NCBI RefSeq assembly: GCF_048007105.1
Contig: NZ_CP180352.1
Coordinates: 4,030,001-4,094,000, forward strand
Direction of reading: 5' to 3'
Length of the DNA stretch: 64,000 bases
DNA from: Minwuia sp048007105
GTDB taxonomy: Bacteria; Pseudomonadota; Alphaproteobacteria; Minwuiales; Minwuiaceae
Shown: positions 1-8,112 of the stretch, one piece after another
Numbering within the stretch: position 1 is the first letter of the stretch
How the letters are laid out: each line of letters opens with the position of its first letter
Made by a program: the position numbers and the translations under genes
The notes under the pieces: generated by a model
The model's input: only the letters and a program-made list of their open reading frames with translations
Databases searched by the model: none
Told to the model about the DNA's origin: nothing

Positions 1-746
1 CGCTGCAGGGTGATTTCGGCACAAGCTACAGCTTCGGCGTGCCCGTCGGCGGGCTGATCGCCGAGCGCCTGCCGGTCACAGTGCCGCTCGGCCTTTCGGC
101 GACCGTGCTGACGGTGATGGCGGCGCTCGCGCTCGGGGTCTTCGCTGCCTCGCGTCACGGCCGCGCCGGCGACTTTGCTGTCATGGGTCTGAGCCAGCTC
201 GGCATCGCCATTCCGGCCTTCTGGCTGGCGATCCTGCTGGTCATCCTGTTCTCGGTGAACCTCCGCTGGCTGCCGCCCGGCGGCTTTCCGGGCTGGTCGG
301 ACCCGCTGGCGGGTTTCGCGGCGCTGGTGCTGCCGACCGTCGCCATCGCACTGGTCCAGTCGGCCATCCTTGCCCGCATCACCCGATCCAGCGTTCTGGA
401 GGTGATGCGCTTCGACTACGCAAACACGGCCCGCGCCAAGGGCCTGAGCCGGGGACGGACGATGCGCGGGCACGTGCTGCCCAACGCGCTGATCCCGATC
501 ATCACCGTGATCGGCATGATGTTCGCCAATGTCGTTACCGGCGCCATCGTGATCGAGAACGTCTTCTATCTGCCGGGACTGGGACGGCTGATGTTCCAGG
601 CCATCACCAACCGCGATCTCTTCGTGGTCCAAGCGCTGGTGCTGTTCTTCGCGGCCACGGTCGTGTTCGTGAACTTCGCCGTCGACGTCCTCTACGCCGT
701 GATCGACCCGAGACTGCGCGACCGCGTGAAGCGGGACGGCCCATGA
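1..746 (+). CDS. Dipeptide/oligopeptide-type ABC transporter permease, DppB-like (5' end outside the window)
   Basis: Inner-membrane permease of a peptide/nickel-type ABC importer. The reading frame is open from the first base: the first residues read LQGDFGTSYSFGVPV, the usual 'GDFG.S...G.PV' segment found roughly 80 residues into DppB, so the true start lies upstream of the window. About five hydrophobic segments follow. The cytoplasmic EAA-type loop that contacts the ATPase is visible as 'ARAKGLS' followed by 'HVLPNALIPI', and the end 'YAVIDPRLR' is the family C-terminus. Its stop overlaps the next permease start as ATGA, so the two are translationally coupled. The substrate cannot be told from the permease alone; the binding protein and ATPases are not seen here and may lie upstream. 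Confidence 0.93.
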   Translation, partial: LQGDFGTSYSFGVPVGGLIAERLPVTVPLGLSATVLTVMAALALGVFAASRHGRAGDFAVMGLSQLGIAIPAFWLAILLVILFSVNLRWLPPGGFPGWSDPLAGFAALVLPTVAIALVQSAILARITRSSVLEVMRFDYANTARAKGLSRGRTMRGHVLPNALIPIITVIGMMFANVVTGAIVIENVFYLPGLGRLMFQAITNRDLFVVQALVLFFAATVVFVNFAVDVLYAVIDPRLRDRVKRDGP

Positions 747-1576
747 GACGGATCTCCCTGATCATCGGCGGTTTGCTGGTCGGGACCGTGCTGCTCTCGG
801 CGCTGGTCTCACTGGTCTGGATGCCGCACGACCCGACCGCCATCAACGTCAAGCAACGCTTCCTGCCGCCGTCGGCGGAACACTGGCTGGGCACCGACCA
901 GCTGGGCCGCGATCTGATGAGCCTGCTGATGGCCGGCGCCCAGAGTTCGGCGCTCGTCGCCTTCCTGTCGGTCGGTATCGGCGGGCTGACCGGCGCGTTG
1001 CTTGGCATGGCCGCCGCGGCGCGGGGCGGGCTGCTGGAGGAGGCGGTCATGCGTTCCGCCGACCTCGCCTTCGCCTTCCCGGCGCTGCTGTTCGCGATCA
1101 TGCTGGCAGCGGTCTACGGACCGTCCCTGACCAATGCGATCCTGGCCATCGCCTTCATCAACGTGCCGATCTTCGCACGCATGACCCGGGCCGCGGCGAA
1201 CCAGATCTGGGTGCGGGAATACATCACGGCAGCCCGCGCCATGGGCCTCTCCACGCGGGCCATCGCCTGGAAGCACGTGCTGCCGAACATCGGCGCCATC
1301 CTGCTGATCCAGGCGACAATCGAGTTCGCGGTGGCGATCCTGGCCGAGGCCGCCCTCAGCTATCTCGGACTCGGCGTGCAGCCGCCGACCCCGTCCTGGG
1401 GGCGCATGCTGGCGGAGGCCCAGACGCTGCTGTTCCTTGCGCCGCAGCTCGCCATCTGGCCGGGCCTGTGCATCGTAGCGGCCGTGCTGGGCTTCAACCT
1501 TCTGGGTGACGGGCTGCGCGATGCGCTCGACCCGCGGTCCCGGCTGCCAAGGGTGACCACCACCCGGACCGGCTAG
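743..1576 (+). CDS. Dipeptide/oligopeptide-type ABC transporter permease, DppC-like
   Basis: Second permease subunit of the same importer. It has an N-terminal transmembrane helix, then the periplasmic signature 'HWLGTDQLGRDL' (about residues 47-58) typical of DppC/OppC, a five-helix BPD_transp_1 domain, an EAA loop 'AARAMGLS....KHVLPNI', and the conserved 'SYLGLGVQPPTPSWG' segment near residue 210. At 277 residues it has normal length. The start is the ATG of an ATGA overlap with the upstream permease. The last bases overlap the convergent MFS gene by four bases, so no ATPase gene follows on this strand. A complete second dipeptide-type system lies in the 52-56 kb region, so the two could serve different ligands. 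Confidence 0.94.
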   Translation: MRRISLIIGGLLVGTVLLSALVSLVWMPHDPTAINVKQRFLPPSAEHWLGTDQLGRDLMSLLMAGAQSSALVAFLSVGIGGLTGALLGMAAAARGGLLEEAVMRSADLAFAFPALLFAIMLAAVYGPSLTNAILAIAFINVPIFARMTRAAANQIWVREYITAARAMGLSTRAIAWKHVLPNIGAILLIQATIEFAVAILAEAALSYLGLGVQPPTPSWGRMLAEAQTLLFLAPQLAIWPGLCIVAAVLGFNLLGDGLRDALDPRSRLPRVTTTRTG

Positions 1577-2772
1577 ACGGCCTTTCGGGCAAAGACCGCA
1601 GCGGCCCCGATCAGCGCCAGACCGGCCAGCCCGCCATAGGCCAGGCCGTAGCCGCCCGCCTGCACCGCAGCGCCGAAGACAGCAGGGCCGATAACCAGGC
1701 CGAAATAGGTGCAGAACACGGTCGCGCCCGTCGCGGCGGCAATCTTCTCCTGCGGCACGATCCGCGCCACCTCGGCCAGGTAGACGCCGTTCCAGCCAGC
1801 CGCCGCCGCACCGCAGAGCGCGGCGATGGCCAGTACGGCCATCCAGGACGTATCCGGCCCGATGGAGGCCAGCAGCGTGACGCCGACGGCGGTGACCAGG
1901 CCGAAGCCGGCAAGCAGCGGCCGCGGCCGCCGCCAGCGGTCGTTGATCCATCCGGCGAGAATGCGCATGGCGAAGCTGGAGCCCTGCATCACGGCATAGG
2001 CGACCCCGGCATCGACCAGTGTGAAACCCGCCTGCCCGGTCAGGAAGATCACCGTGTAGGTGAACATGATCATCTGCCCGCCGCCATAGGCGAAGGCGGT
2101 GAAGGAGATGAAGGGCAGCAGCGGATGCGACTTCATGCCTTCCAGCGGAATGATGTCGCCGAAGCGGACCCGGACAGGCTGACGCGGAAGGTCCCGCTCG
2201 GGGTCGAGCCGCGCCCGCCAGGGCTGCACGATGAAAATCGTGACCGCGGTCAGCGCAAGCACCGCTAGAACGGCGGACATCCAGCCGAAGGTCTCCTCGA
2301 TCAGCGGCAGGCTGAGACCGGCAATGGCCCCACCGATCGGCACGCCCGACTGCTTGATCGAGAAGTAGAGGCCGCGGCGCGCCGGCGGAGCGTGTCTGGC
2401 GAGAAGATGCGAGCCGCCCGGCGCATTCGGTCCATAGCCGAGGCCGATCAGGAGCGCGCCGGCCAGGGCGATCCACCAGTTCTGGAGCAGCAGCGCCATC
2501 AACCCGGCGACCGACAGCAGCAGCCCGGCCTGCGTCAGACGCACCGCGCCCTGCTGGCGGATGAAGACCGCCGCCAGCGGCGAGCCGAACATGGCTCCTG
2601 CGAAAGTGACCCCGCCGAACAGACCGATGCCCGCCTCGTCCAGACCCAGCTCCGGCGGCAGGGCCGGCGCCAGCACCGCCGCGGACATGAAGATCACCGC
2701 CGCCACGGACTGCAGGACAAGCGTCACGCCGAGCGCCGTGTTCGGGAAGGTTGTCTCGTGCTGCTGTGTCAT
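1573..2772 (-). CDS. MFS transporter
   Basis: Predicted 399-residue inner-membrane carrier of the major facilitator superfamily. About twelve hydrophobic segments are readable in two halves, separated by a central cytoplasmic loop rich in charged residues ('QPWRARLDPERDLPRQP', about residues 180-196). The loop between helices 2 and 3 has the degenerate MFS motif region ('GSPLAAVFIRQQG'), and a second arginine-rich loop 'INDRWRRPRP' lies at the equivalent place in the C-terminal half. The substrate is not identifiable. It is transcribed away from the IalB-family gene and convergent with the dipeptide permeases. The ATG start is taken because the sequence upstream loses membrane character. Confidence 0.88.
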   Translation of the reverse strand: MTQQHETTFPNTALGVTLVLQSVAAVIFMSAAVLAPALPPELGLDEAGIGLFGGVTFAGAMFGSPLAAVFIRQQGAVRLTQAGLLLSVAGLMALLLQNWWIALAGALLIGLGYGPNAPGGSHLLARHAPPARRGLYFSIKQSGVPIGGAIAGLSLPLIEETFGWMSAVLAVLALTAVTIFIVQPWRARLDPERDLPRQPVRVRFGDIIPLEGMKSHPLLPFISFTAFAYGGGQMIMFTYTVIFLTGQAGFTLVDAGVAYAVMQGSSFAMRILAGWINDRWRRPRPLLAGFGLVTAVGVTLLASIGPDTSWMAVLAIAALCGAAAAGWNGVYLAEVARIVPQEKIAAATGATVFCTYFGLVIGPAVFGAAVQAGGYGLAYGGLAGLALIGAAAVFARKAV

Positions 2773-2900
2773 CGGGTTCGCATCCGCCGCAACCTTTAGC
2801 GGCGGCAGGCGGCGGCAGCAAACCGGCGGTGCGGCATGCGGCCATTCACCGGGCGCGGAGCGTCTGGAAATTGCCGCATTCGGTGTCTATGTTCCAGCCC

Positions 2901-3410
2901 ATGAAAAGAGCTCTGATCCTGACGATTGCGGGTCTGACGGCAATGCTGTCCGGCGCTGCGCTGGCCCAGAACGCGCCGCAGGCCATCGGCGAGTACCGGG
3001 ACTGGTCCGCCTGGGTGTATCGCAACAGCGGAACCAAGGTCTGCTACATCACCTCCTCGCCGACGGAAACGCTGCCGAGGGGCGTGAACCGGGGCGACAT
3101 CCATTTCTATGTCTCCCACCGGCCGGATCAGGGCGTAACGGGCGAGATCTCGATGATTCTCGGCTATCCCTTCGCCGAGAACGAGGAAGCAATCGCCCGC
3201 ATCGGCGGCAGCGAGTTCGGCATGCGGACCGACGGCGAACGCGCCTGGACTGCCGATCCGGCGGATGACTCCCGCTTTGTGAACGCCATGAAGGCCGGAC
3301 GGGACATGAAGGTCGAGGGACTGTCGAGCCGCGGCACCAAGACCACCGACACCTACTCGCTGCTCGGATTCACCGCCGCTTACGACGCAATCGGCAAGGC
3401 CTGCAACTGA
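2901..3410 (+). CDS. Invasion associated locus B (IalB) family protein, exported
   Basis: Predicted 169-residue periplasmic protein. A clear signal peptide (MKRALILTIAGLTAMLSGAALAQ) is followed by the IalB-type body: 'YRDWSAWVYRNSGTKVCYI', a central beta-rich region, and a C-terminal 'FTAAYDAIGKAC' with a terminal cysteine that could pair with the one in 'KVCYI'. IalB-family proteins are widespread in Alphaproteobacteria, mostly of unknown molecular role despite the name derived from Bartonella. An ATG four codons earlier (2889) is in frame; I prefer 2901 because it starts directly at the signal peptide. Its stop overlaps the ATG of the rlmN frame (TGATG), suggesting coupling to the rRNA methyltransferase, an arrangement with no obvious functional logic. 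Confidence 0.85.
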   Translation: MKRALILTIAGLTAMLSGAALAQNAPQAIGEYRDWSAWVYRNSGTKVCYITSSPTETLPRGVNRGDIHFYVSHRPDQGVTGEISMILGYPFAENEEAIARIGGSEFGMRTDGERAWTADPADDSRFVNAMKAGRDMKVEGLSSRGTKTTDTYSLLGFTAAYDAIGKACN

Positions 3411-4577
3411 TGACGGCAGCGGTCACACCCGAGGTCCGGGCCACCGACCGCCCGCACGCCGCAGGTTTCGACCCTCGGCCCAATCTGGTTGGCATGGACC
3501 GCGGCCATGGCCGAGGCTCTGCGCACCGCGGGCAAGGATCCGGCCAAGGTGCGTATGCGCGCGAACCAGCTGTTCCACTGGATCTATCACCGCGGGGCGA
3601 TGAGCTTCGACGAGATGACGTCGATCTCCAAGGCCTGGCGCGCCGATCTGGATCAGCGTTTCGTCATCGGACGGCCCGAGGTCACCGCCTACCAGCAGTC
3701 GGTCGATGGCACCCGGAAATGGCTGATGCGCTTCGCCGACGGCCACGAGGCGGAAGCTGTGCACATTCCCGAAGAGGACCGTGGTGCCCTCTGCGTCTCC
3801 AGCCAGGTCGGCTGCACGCTGACCTGTTCCTTCTGCCACACCGGCACACAGAAGCTGGTCCGCAATCTGACCGCCGGCGAGATCGTCGCCCAGATGCTGG
3901 TTGCGCGCGACACCATCGGCGAATGGCCGACGCCGATGGACGGCAACCGCATGATCTCCAACATCGTCATGATGGGGATGGGCGAGCCGCTGCTGAATTA
4001 CGACAACGTCGCGAAGGCGCTGAAGATCGTGATGGACGGCGACGGTATCTCGCTGTCGAAGCGCCGGATCACGCTGTCGACCTCGGGCGTGGTGCCGATG
4101 ATCGAGCGCTGCGGCCGGGAACTGGAGGTCAACCTCGCCATCTCGCTGCATGCCGTCAGCGACGAGCTGCGCGACGTACTGGTGCCGATCAACCGCAAGC
4201 ACCCGATCGAGGAACTGATCGCCGCCTGCCGCGCCTACCCTGCCGCGAACAATGCGCGCCGGATCACGTGGGAATACGTGATGCTGGACGGCATCAACGA
4301 CAGCCCGGCCGAGGCGCGGGAACTGGTGCGGCTGATCAAGGGCATCCCGTCCAAGGTGAACCTCATTCCGTTCAATCCCTGGCCCGGCGCGCCCTACGCA
4401 TGCTCGAAGCCCGAGGCCATCGAGAAGTTCGCGAGGATCGTCAACGACGCCGGCTATTCCAGCCCGGTGCGGACGCCCCGCGGACGGGACATCATGGCTG
4501 CCTGCGGACAGTTGAAGTCCGCCAGCGAACGCGGCCGCCGCGAGAAGACCGGCGTCTCCGAGGCGGCAGGCGTCTGA
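3410..4577 (+). CDS. rlmN: 23S rRNA (adenine2503-C2)-methyltransferase RlmN, with a one-base frameshift near the 5' end
   Basis: Radical-SAM dual-specificity RNA methyltransferase acting on A2503 of 23S rRNA and on tRNA. The main frame carries the CxxxCxxC iron-sulfur motif 'CTLTCSFC' (codons beginning at 3813), 'MGMGEPLLNYDNV', and the C-terminal 'PYACSKPEA' with the second catalytic cysteine. The family N-terminus is split: a frame starting at the ATG overlapping the upstream stop reads to 'RPNLVGM', then continuation 'AAMAEALRTAGKDPAKVRMRANQLFHWIYHRG' is one frame over. Dropping one G at 3496-3497 joins them as LVGM-TAAMAEAL and gives about 388 residues, normal for the family. If the shift were real, initiation could occur at the ATG at 3507, losing the N-terminal segment. 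Confidence 0.9.
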
Positions 4578-4599
4578 TCCGTATCCCGAGGGGGCCGGC

Positions 4600-5805
4600 A
4601 TGGCACGAATTCCCGGCCTGATCGCGGCGCTTCTGCTGCTCCCCCTGCAGGCGCTTGCCGGCAATGGCTGTTTCGACAATGTCGACCGGCGCGTCCAGCA
4701 ACTGATTGCGAACGGCGCCGCACCCGGCATCGCGGTCCGCATCGATCATGGCGGCCGGATCGTCCATGACAGCCAGATCGGACGGCTGACGCCGGACGTT
4801 GCCGATGAGCGGCCATTGCCGCCCGACGCCATCTACCGCATCTACTCCATGACCAAACCGATCACCACCGCCGCCGCGATGATCCTTGTCGAGGAGGATC
4901 GGATCGCGCTGGAAGATCCGATCTCCAAGTACCTGCCGGAGTTCGATAACATGGAGGTCCAGGAACTGACCGGGACCGTCCGCGCCGAACGGCCGATCCG
5001 GGTCATCGACCTGCTACGGCACACCTCCGGCATAACCTATGGTTTCTTCGGTTTCGGACGGGTTCGCTTCGCCTACGAAGCCGAAGACGTTGGCTCTTCC
5101 GCGGACACCAATGCCGAACTGGTGGAAAAGATTGCGGCGCTGCCGCTGGAGCACCAGCCCGGCACGGTCTGGGAATACTCGTTCTCGACCGACGTGCTGG
5201 GCCGCCTGATCGAGGTGGTCAGCGGCCAGCCGCTGGACCTCTTCCTGTGGGAGCGCGTGTTCGCGCCGCTCGGCATGACGGACACCGGCTTCGTCATCCC
5301 GGAACCGCAGGCGGACCGTATCGCCGAGCCGCATGGCAGCCTGCCCGACTACACCGTCGACCGGCCCTTCAAATCGGGCGGCGGGGGGCTGGCCTCCACG
5401 ATGGAGGACTATCACCGCTTCACCCGCATGATTCGCAATGGCGGTGAACTGGACGGCGTCCGGCTGCTCCGGCCGGAGACGGTGGCGCTGATGCGCCGCG
5501 ATCACGTCTTCAGCGCCGGGCTGGGCAAGGGCAAGTACTACGTCCCGGGACCGGGACACGGCTTCGGACTCGGCTTCGCGGTCAAGACCGAGGACGCGTT
5601 CGGGGCGCTGGCGGGACCGCCGGGCACGATCTACTGGGGCGGATATGCAGGCACCACCTTCTGGATCGATCCGGTCAACGATCTGATCGTCATCGTCATG
5701 GTGCAGACCACCACCGAACGCATGCTGGTGCGGACCGCCATCCGGCAGGCCGTCTACGGCATCTTCAAAGACGACGGCACGCCCGGGATGAACTGCGGCG
5801 GCTAG
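4600..5805 (+). CDS. Serine hydrolase, beta-lactamase/EstB-like (class C fold), exported
   Basis: Predicted 401-residue secreted serine hydrolase. The signal peptide ends around ALAGNG (residues 1-22). The catalytic SxxK motif is 'SMTK' (Ser83-Lys86, within 'IYRIYSMTKPITTAA'), the second motif is the 'YS' dyad in 'WEYSFSTDVLG', and the third KTG-like element is probably 'KSGGGGL'. The end 'FWIDPVNDLIVIVMVQ' is typical of this esterase/PBP4* family. These enzymes usually hydrolyse esters or D-amino-acid peptides; a lactamase role cannot be claimed from sequence. It follows rlmN by 22 bases on the same strand and is convergent with the Gfo/Idh oxidoreductase, one base away. Confidence 0.9.
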   Translation: MARIPGLIAALLLLPLQALAGNGCFDNVDRRVQQLIANGAAPGIAVRIDHGGRIVHDSQIGRLTPDVADERPLPPDAIYRIYSMTKPITTAAAMILVEEDRIALEDPISKYLPEFDNMEVQELTGTVRAERPIRVIDLLRHTSGITYGFFGFGRVRFAYEAEDVGSSADTNAELVEKIAALPLEHQPGTVWEYSFSTDVLGRLIEVVSGQPLDLFLWERVFAPLGMTDTGFVIPEPQADRIAEPHGSLPDYTVDRPFKSGGGGLASTMEDYHRFTRMIRNGGELDGVRLLRPETVALMRRDHVFSAGLGKGKYYVPGPGHGFGLGFAVKTEDAFGALAGPPGTIYWGGYAGTTFWIDPVNDLIVIVMVQTTTERMLVRTAIRQAVYGIFKDDGTPGMNCGG

Positions 5806-5806
5806 A

Positions 5807-6823
5807 TCAGACCGCGATCCACCGACCTTCTCCGGCCGCGCGGTAGACGGCCTCCTCGATCTCCACATTGCGAAGGTAGGCGAACACATCCGTCTCCGCC
5901 GCCGCGCCATCCAGGAAATGCGCAATGGCGTGCGACTGGAAAGCATGCACGCAGTCGCCGCCGAAGCCGTGGTCGCTCCATCTGTAGACGTGTTCGCGCT
6001 CCGGCTGCCCGTTCGGCTTCAGCCAGAGCGATCCGTCGCCGGCCAGCCGGAGCCGGGCATCCGAGCCTTCCAGCCACATCTCGCCCATGGTGAGGCGCGG
6101 GTTCGCCGCCTCGAACTCGCCCAGCCGGTTGCCGTCATAGGTCCCGCGGCCGCCGCCCCGGAACCGGAACAGGACGATCCCCGCATCCTCGCCGGCGATG
6201 ACGGGGTTCAGGCGGCGGAGGTCGGCGAAAACCTCGCCGACCTCCCCCATCAGGTAACGGAGGGTGTCAATGAAATGGATTGCGGTCTCGTGGATCAGGA
6301 ACCGCGTCATCTGCTGGAAATAGGGCTGGCGCGCCATGTAGGCGTCCGGACCGCGGCCATCGCCGGGCCGCATCCGGAAGACGATGGAGACCGGGTCGCC
6401 CAGCAGCCCCCGGTCCAGCAGCCGCCGCGCCTCGCGGTACCAGGGCTGGAAACGGAAGTTCTCGTGCACCAGCATCGTGATGCCGTAGCGCTTGGCCAGC
6501 GCGGCGACCGCCCGGGCACCGGCGAGATCGTCGGCCAGCGGCTTCTGGACGATCATCGGCAGGCCGGCTGCCGCAACCTGCTCCGCTACCGCCAGACGGG
6601 CCGCGGGCGGCGTGATCACGTCGACCAGATCCGCGTCGCTGGACGCCAGGGCTTCAGCCACATCGGTGAAGACCGGCGCGCCGCCGATGGCTTCGGCCCT
6701 CCGCCGGTCGAGATCGCAGATGCCCGCCAGTTCGGCGCGGCCGAGCCGTTTCCAGCTGTCATAGTGGAACTGGCTGAAGTAGCCCGCGCCTATGCCCAGA
6801 ACTCTGAGAGTTCGCCCGGTCAT
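5807..6823 (-). CDS. Gfo/Idh/MocA family oxidoreductase
   Basis: Predicted 338-residue NAD(P)-dependent dehydrogenase of the glucose-fructose oxidoreductase / inositol dehydrogenase family. The N-terminal Rossmann fold shows 'GIGAGYFSQFHYDSW', and the usual EKP motif appears as 'QKPLA' (an E to Q change). The C-terminal half has the beta-sheet substrate domain with 'FLIHETAIHFIDTLRYLMGEV', where the His-x-x-x-His-x-x-D pattern supplies the usual catalytic region. The start at 6823 is supported by GGAGGG six bases upstream, right after the end of the 87-bp repeat; an upstream in-frame ATG at 6844 falls inside the repeat and is rejected. It is probably co-transcribed with the isopropylmalate-type dehydrogenase upstream. 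Substrate unknown, most likely a sugar or cyclitol derivative. Confidence 0.9.
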   Translation of the reverse strand: MTGRTLRVLGIGAGYFSQFHYDSWKRLGRAELAGICDLDRRRAEAIGGAPVFTDVAEALASSDADLVDVITPPAARLAVAEQVAAAGLPMIVQKPLADDLAGARAVAALAKRYGITMLVHENFRFQPWYREARRLLDRGLLGDPVSIVFRMRPGDGRGPDAYMARQPYFQQMTRFLIHETAIHFIDTLRYLMGEVGEVFADLRRLNPVIAGEDAGIVLFRFRGGGRGTYDGNRLGEFEAANPRLTMGEMWLEGSDARLRLAGDGSLWLKPNGQPEREHVYRWSDHGFGGDCVHAFQSHAIAHFLDGAAAETDVFAYLRNVEIEEAVYRAAGEGRWIAV

Positions 6824-6838
6824 TCGAACGCCCTCCGT

Positions 6839-6925
6839 TGTCACCCCCGCCTTGTGCGGGGGGCCGGTGCGTCTTCGCCGCCGGTCGATAGATTGACCGG
6901 ATGCCCGCAGGAAGCGGGCATGACA
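6839..6925. repeat. 87-bp palindromic element, copy 1
   Basis: One of two near-identical 87-bp elements in the window (the other is at 15621). It begins TGTCA and ends TGACA, giving short terminal inverted repeats. Inside are two hairpins: CCCCCGC...GCGGGGG at the left and ATGCCCGC...GCGGGCAT at the right, joined by 'GGTGCG.CTTCGCCGC.GGTC'. It sits between two minus-strand genes, ending about 9 bases from the ribosome binding site of the Gfo/Idh gene, so it would be transcribed within their message and may affect its folding or stability. Confidence 0.85.
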
Positions 6926-6941
6926 GTGAGTTCCGACGCAA

Positions 6942-8018
6942 TCACCGTCGGGTGCCCAGTTCGGCGATCACCGCGTCGCCTGCCGCTTCGGTGCCCGCCG
7001 AGCCGCCAAGATCGCCGGTCAGCGCCGCACCGCTCTTCAGCGCAGCGGCCACGGCGGCCTCGATCGCGGCGCCGGCCCGGATCATGCGCTCGTCCTCGCG
7101 CTTGCGGCCCAGCCAGTCGAGCATCAGCGCCGCCGACAGGATCATTGCATTCGGATTGGCGATGCCCTTGCCCATGATGTCGGGCGCGGTGCCGTGGCTC
7201 GGCTGGAAGACCGCGCAGCCATCGCCGATATCCCCGGACGGCGCCAGACCCAGCCCGCCCACCAGACCGGCCGCGAGGTCGGAGAGGATGTCGCCGAACA
7301 TGTTCTCGGTGACCATCACGTCGAAGTCCCAGGGCCGCTGCACCATGATCATGGCGCAGGCGTCGACGTAGAGCCGGCTGGTCTCGACATCCGGATAGTG
7401 CTCGGCCACCTCGTCGAAGATGCGGCGGAAAAAGGCCATGGAACCGAGGACGTTGGCCTTGTCGACCAGGGTGAGATGCTTGCGGCGCTGCCGCGCCAGC
7501 CGGAAGGAGAAATGGAAGAGCTTCTCGGAGGTCTCTCGGGTCACTTCCATGATGTCCCGCACCGCCCGGTCGCCATCCGTCTGTTCCTTGCCGCGTCCGA
7601 CGAAAAGGCCTTCGGTGCTCTCCCGGACCAGCACGAAGTCGATGCTGGCGCCGCGCGGGTCCTTCAGCGGAACCGCGTCGGGCAGCCAGGCCCGGATCGG
7701 CCGGACGCCGCCATAGAGGCCGTGGATCTCGCGGAGATCGATCTGCGGCACGATCTCGGTGTTGTCGGCATAGCGGATGTTCGGCAGTCCCATGGCCGCC
7801 AGCAAGGTCGCGTCCGCAGCGGCCACCGCATCGACCGTCGCCTGCGGCAGCGCCGATCCATGGTCGCGATAGTGGCCCGCACCGGCCGGGTGCTCGGCGG
7901 TCTCCACCCGGAAACCGTACAGATCAGCGGCGCGTCCGAGCACGCGCAGGGCCGGAGCCATCACTTCCGGTCCGATGCCGTCGCCCGGCAGAACCGCAAT
8001 CGAGATCGTGTCGTTCAG
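6942..8018 (-). CDS. Isocitrate/isopropylmalate dehydrogenase family protein (tartrate-dehydrogenase-like), apparent CTG start
   Basis: Metal- and NAD(P)-dependent beta-decarboxylating dehydrogenase of about 358 residues. N-terminal 'IAVLPGDGIGPEV' is the family's first strand, the substrate arginines lie in the 'GLYGGVRPIRAW' and 'VLVRESTEG' segments, catalytic Lys is in 'LVDKANVLG', and the metal aspartates are in 'DFDVMVTENMFGDILSDLAAGL'. 'PSHGTAPDIMGKGIANP' is the nucleotide-binding loop. The specificity (isopropylmalate, tartrate, malate or other 2-hydroxyacid) is not decided by these residues. The frame has no ATG, GTG or TTG at the right place; a CTG at 8018 lies five bases after GGGGAGG and directly before the conserved N-terminus, so it is the best start. 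It is divergent from the acyl-CoA ligase. Confidence 0.87.
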   Translation of the reverse strand: MNDTISIAVLPGDGIGPEVMAPALRVLGRAADLYGFRVETAEHPAGAGHYRDHGSALPQATVDAVAAADATLLAAMGLPNIRYADNTEIVPQIDLREIHGLYGGVRPIRAWLPDAVPLKDPRGASIDFVLVRESTEGLFVGRGKEQTDGDRAVRDIMEVTRETSEKLFHFSFRLARQRRKHLTLVDKANVLGSMAFFRRIFDEVAEHYPDVETSRLYVDACAMIMVQRPWDFDVMVTENMFGDILSDLAAGLVGGLGLAPSGDIGDGCAVFQPSHGTAPDIMGKGIANPNAMILSAALMLDWLGRKREDERMIRAGAAIEAAVAAALKSGAALTGDLGGSAGTEAAGDAVIAELGTRR

Positions 8019-8112
8019 TGTTGCCTCCCCTGCGCCAGCGGCGTTTGTCGTTTTGCCGACGGACGATAGTATCAACGCCGGGAGAAGGCGAGACGAAGCG
8101 GGGAGGCTTTGA

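Noticed and set aside
809..2845. A 678-codon open frame on the minus strand covering the DppC-like and MFS genes
   Set aside because: Rich in Arg, Gly, Ala and Pro with no recognisable domain; both overlapped frames encode well conserved proteins. It is a high-GC shadow frame.
4600..5805. Class C beta-lactamase resistance gene
   Set aside because: The SxxK and YS motifs are shared with esterases and D-peptidases, and the residues that mark AmpC enzymes, such as a YAN motif and KTG, are not present as such.
6839..6925. CRISPR repeat or a tRNA-like element
   Set aside because: Only two copies 8.7 kb apart without spacers; the folded form is two plain hairpins without an anticodon arm or CCA end.
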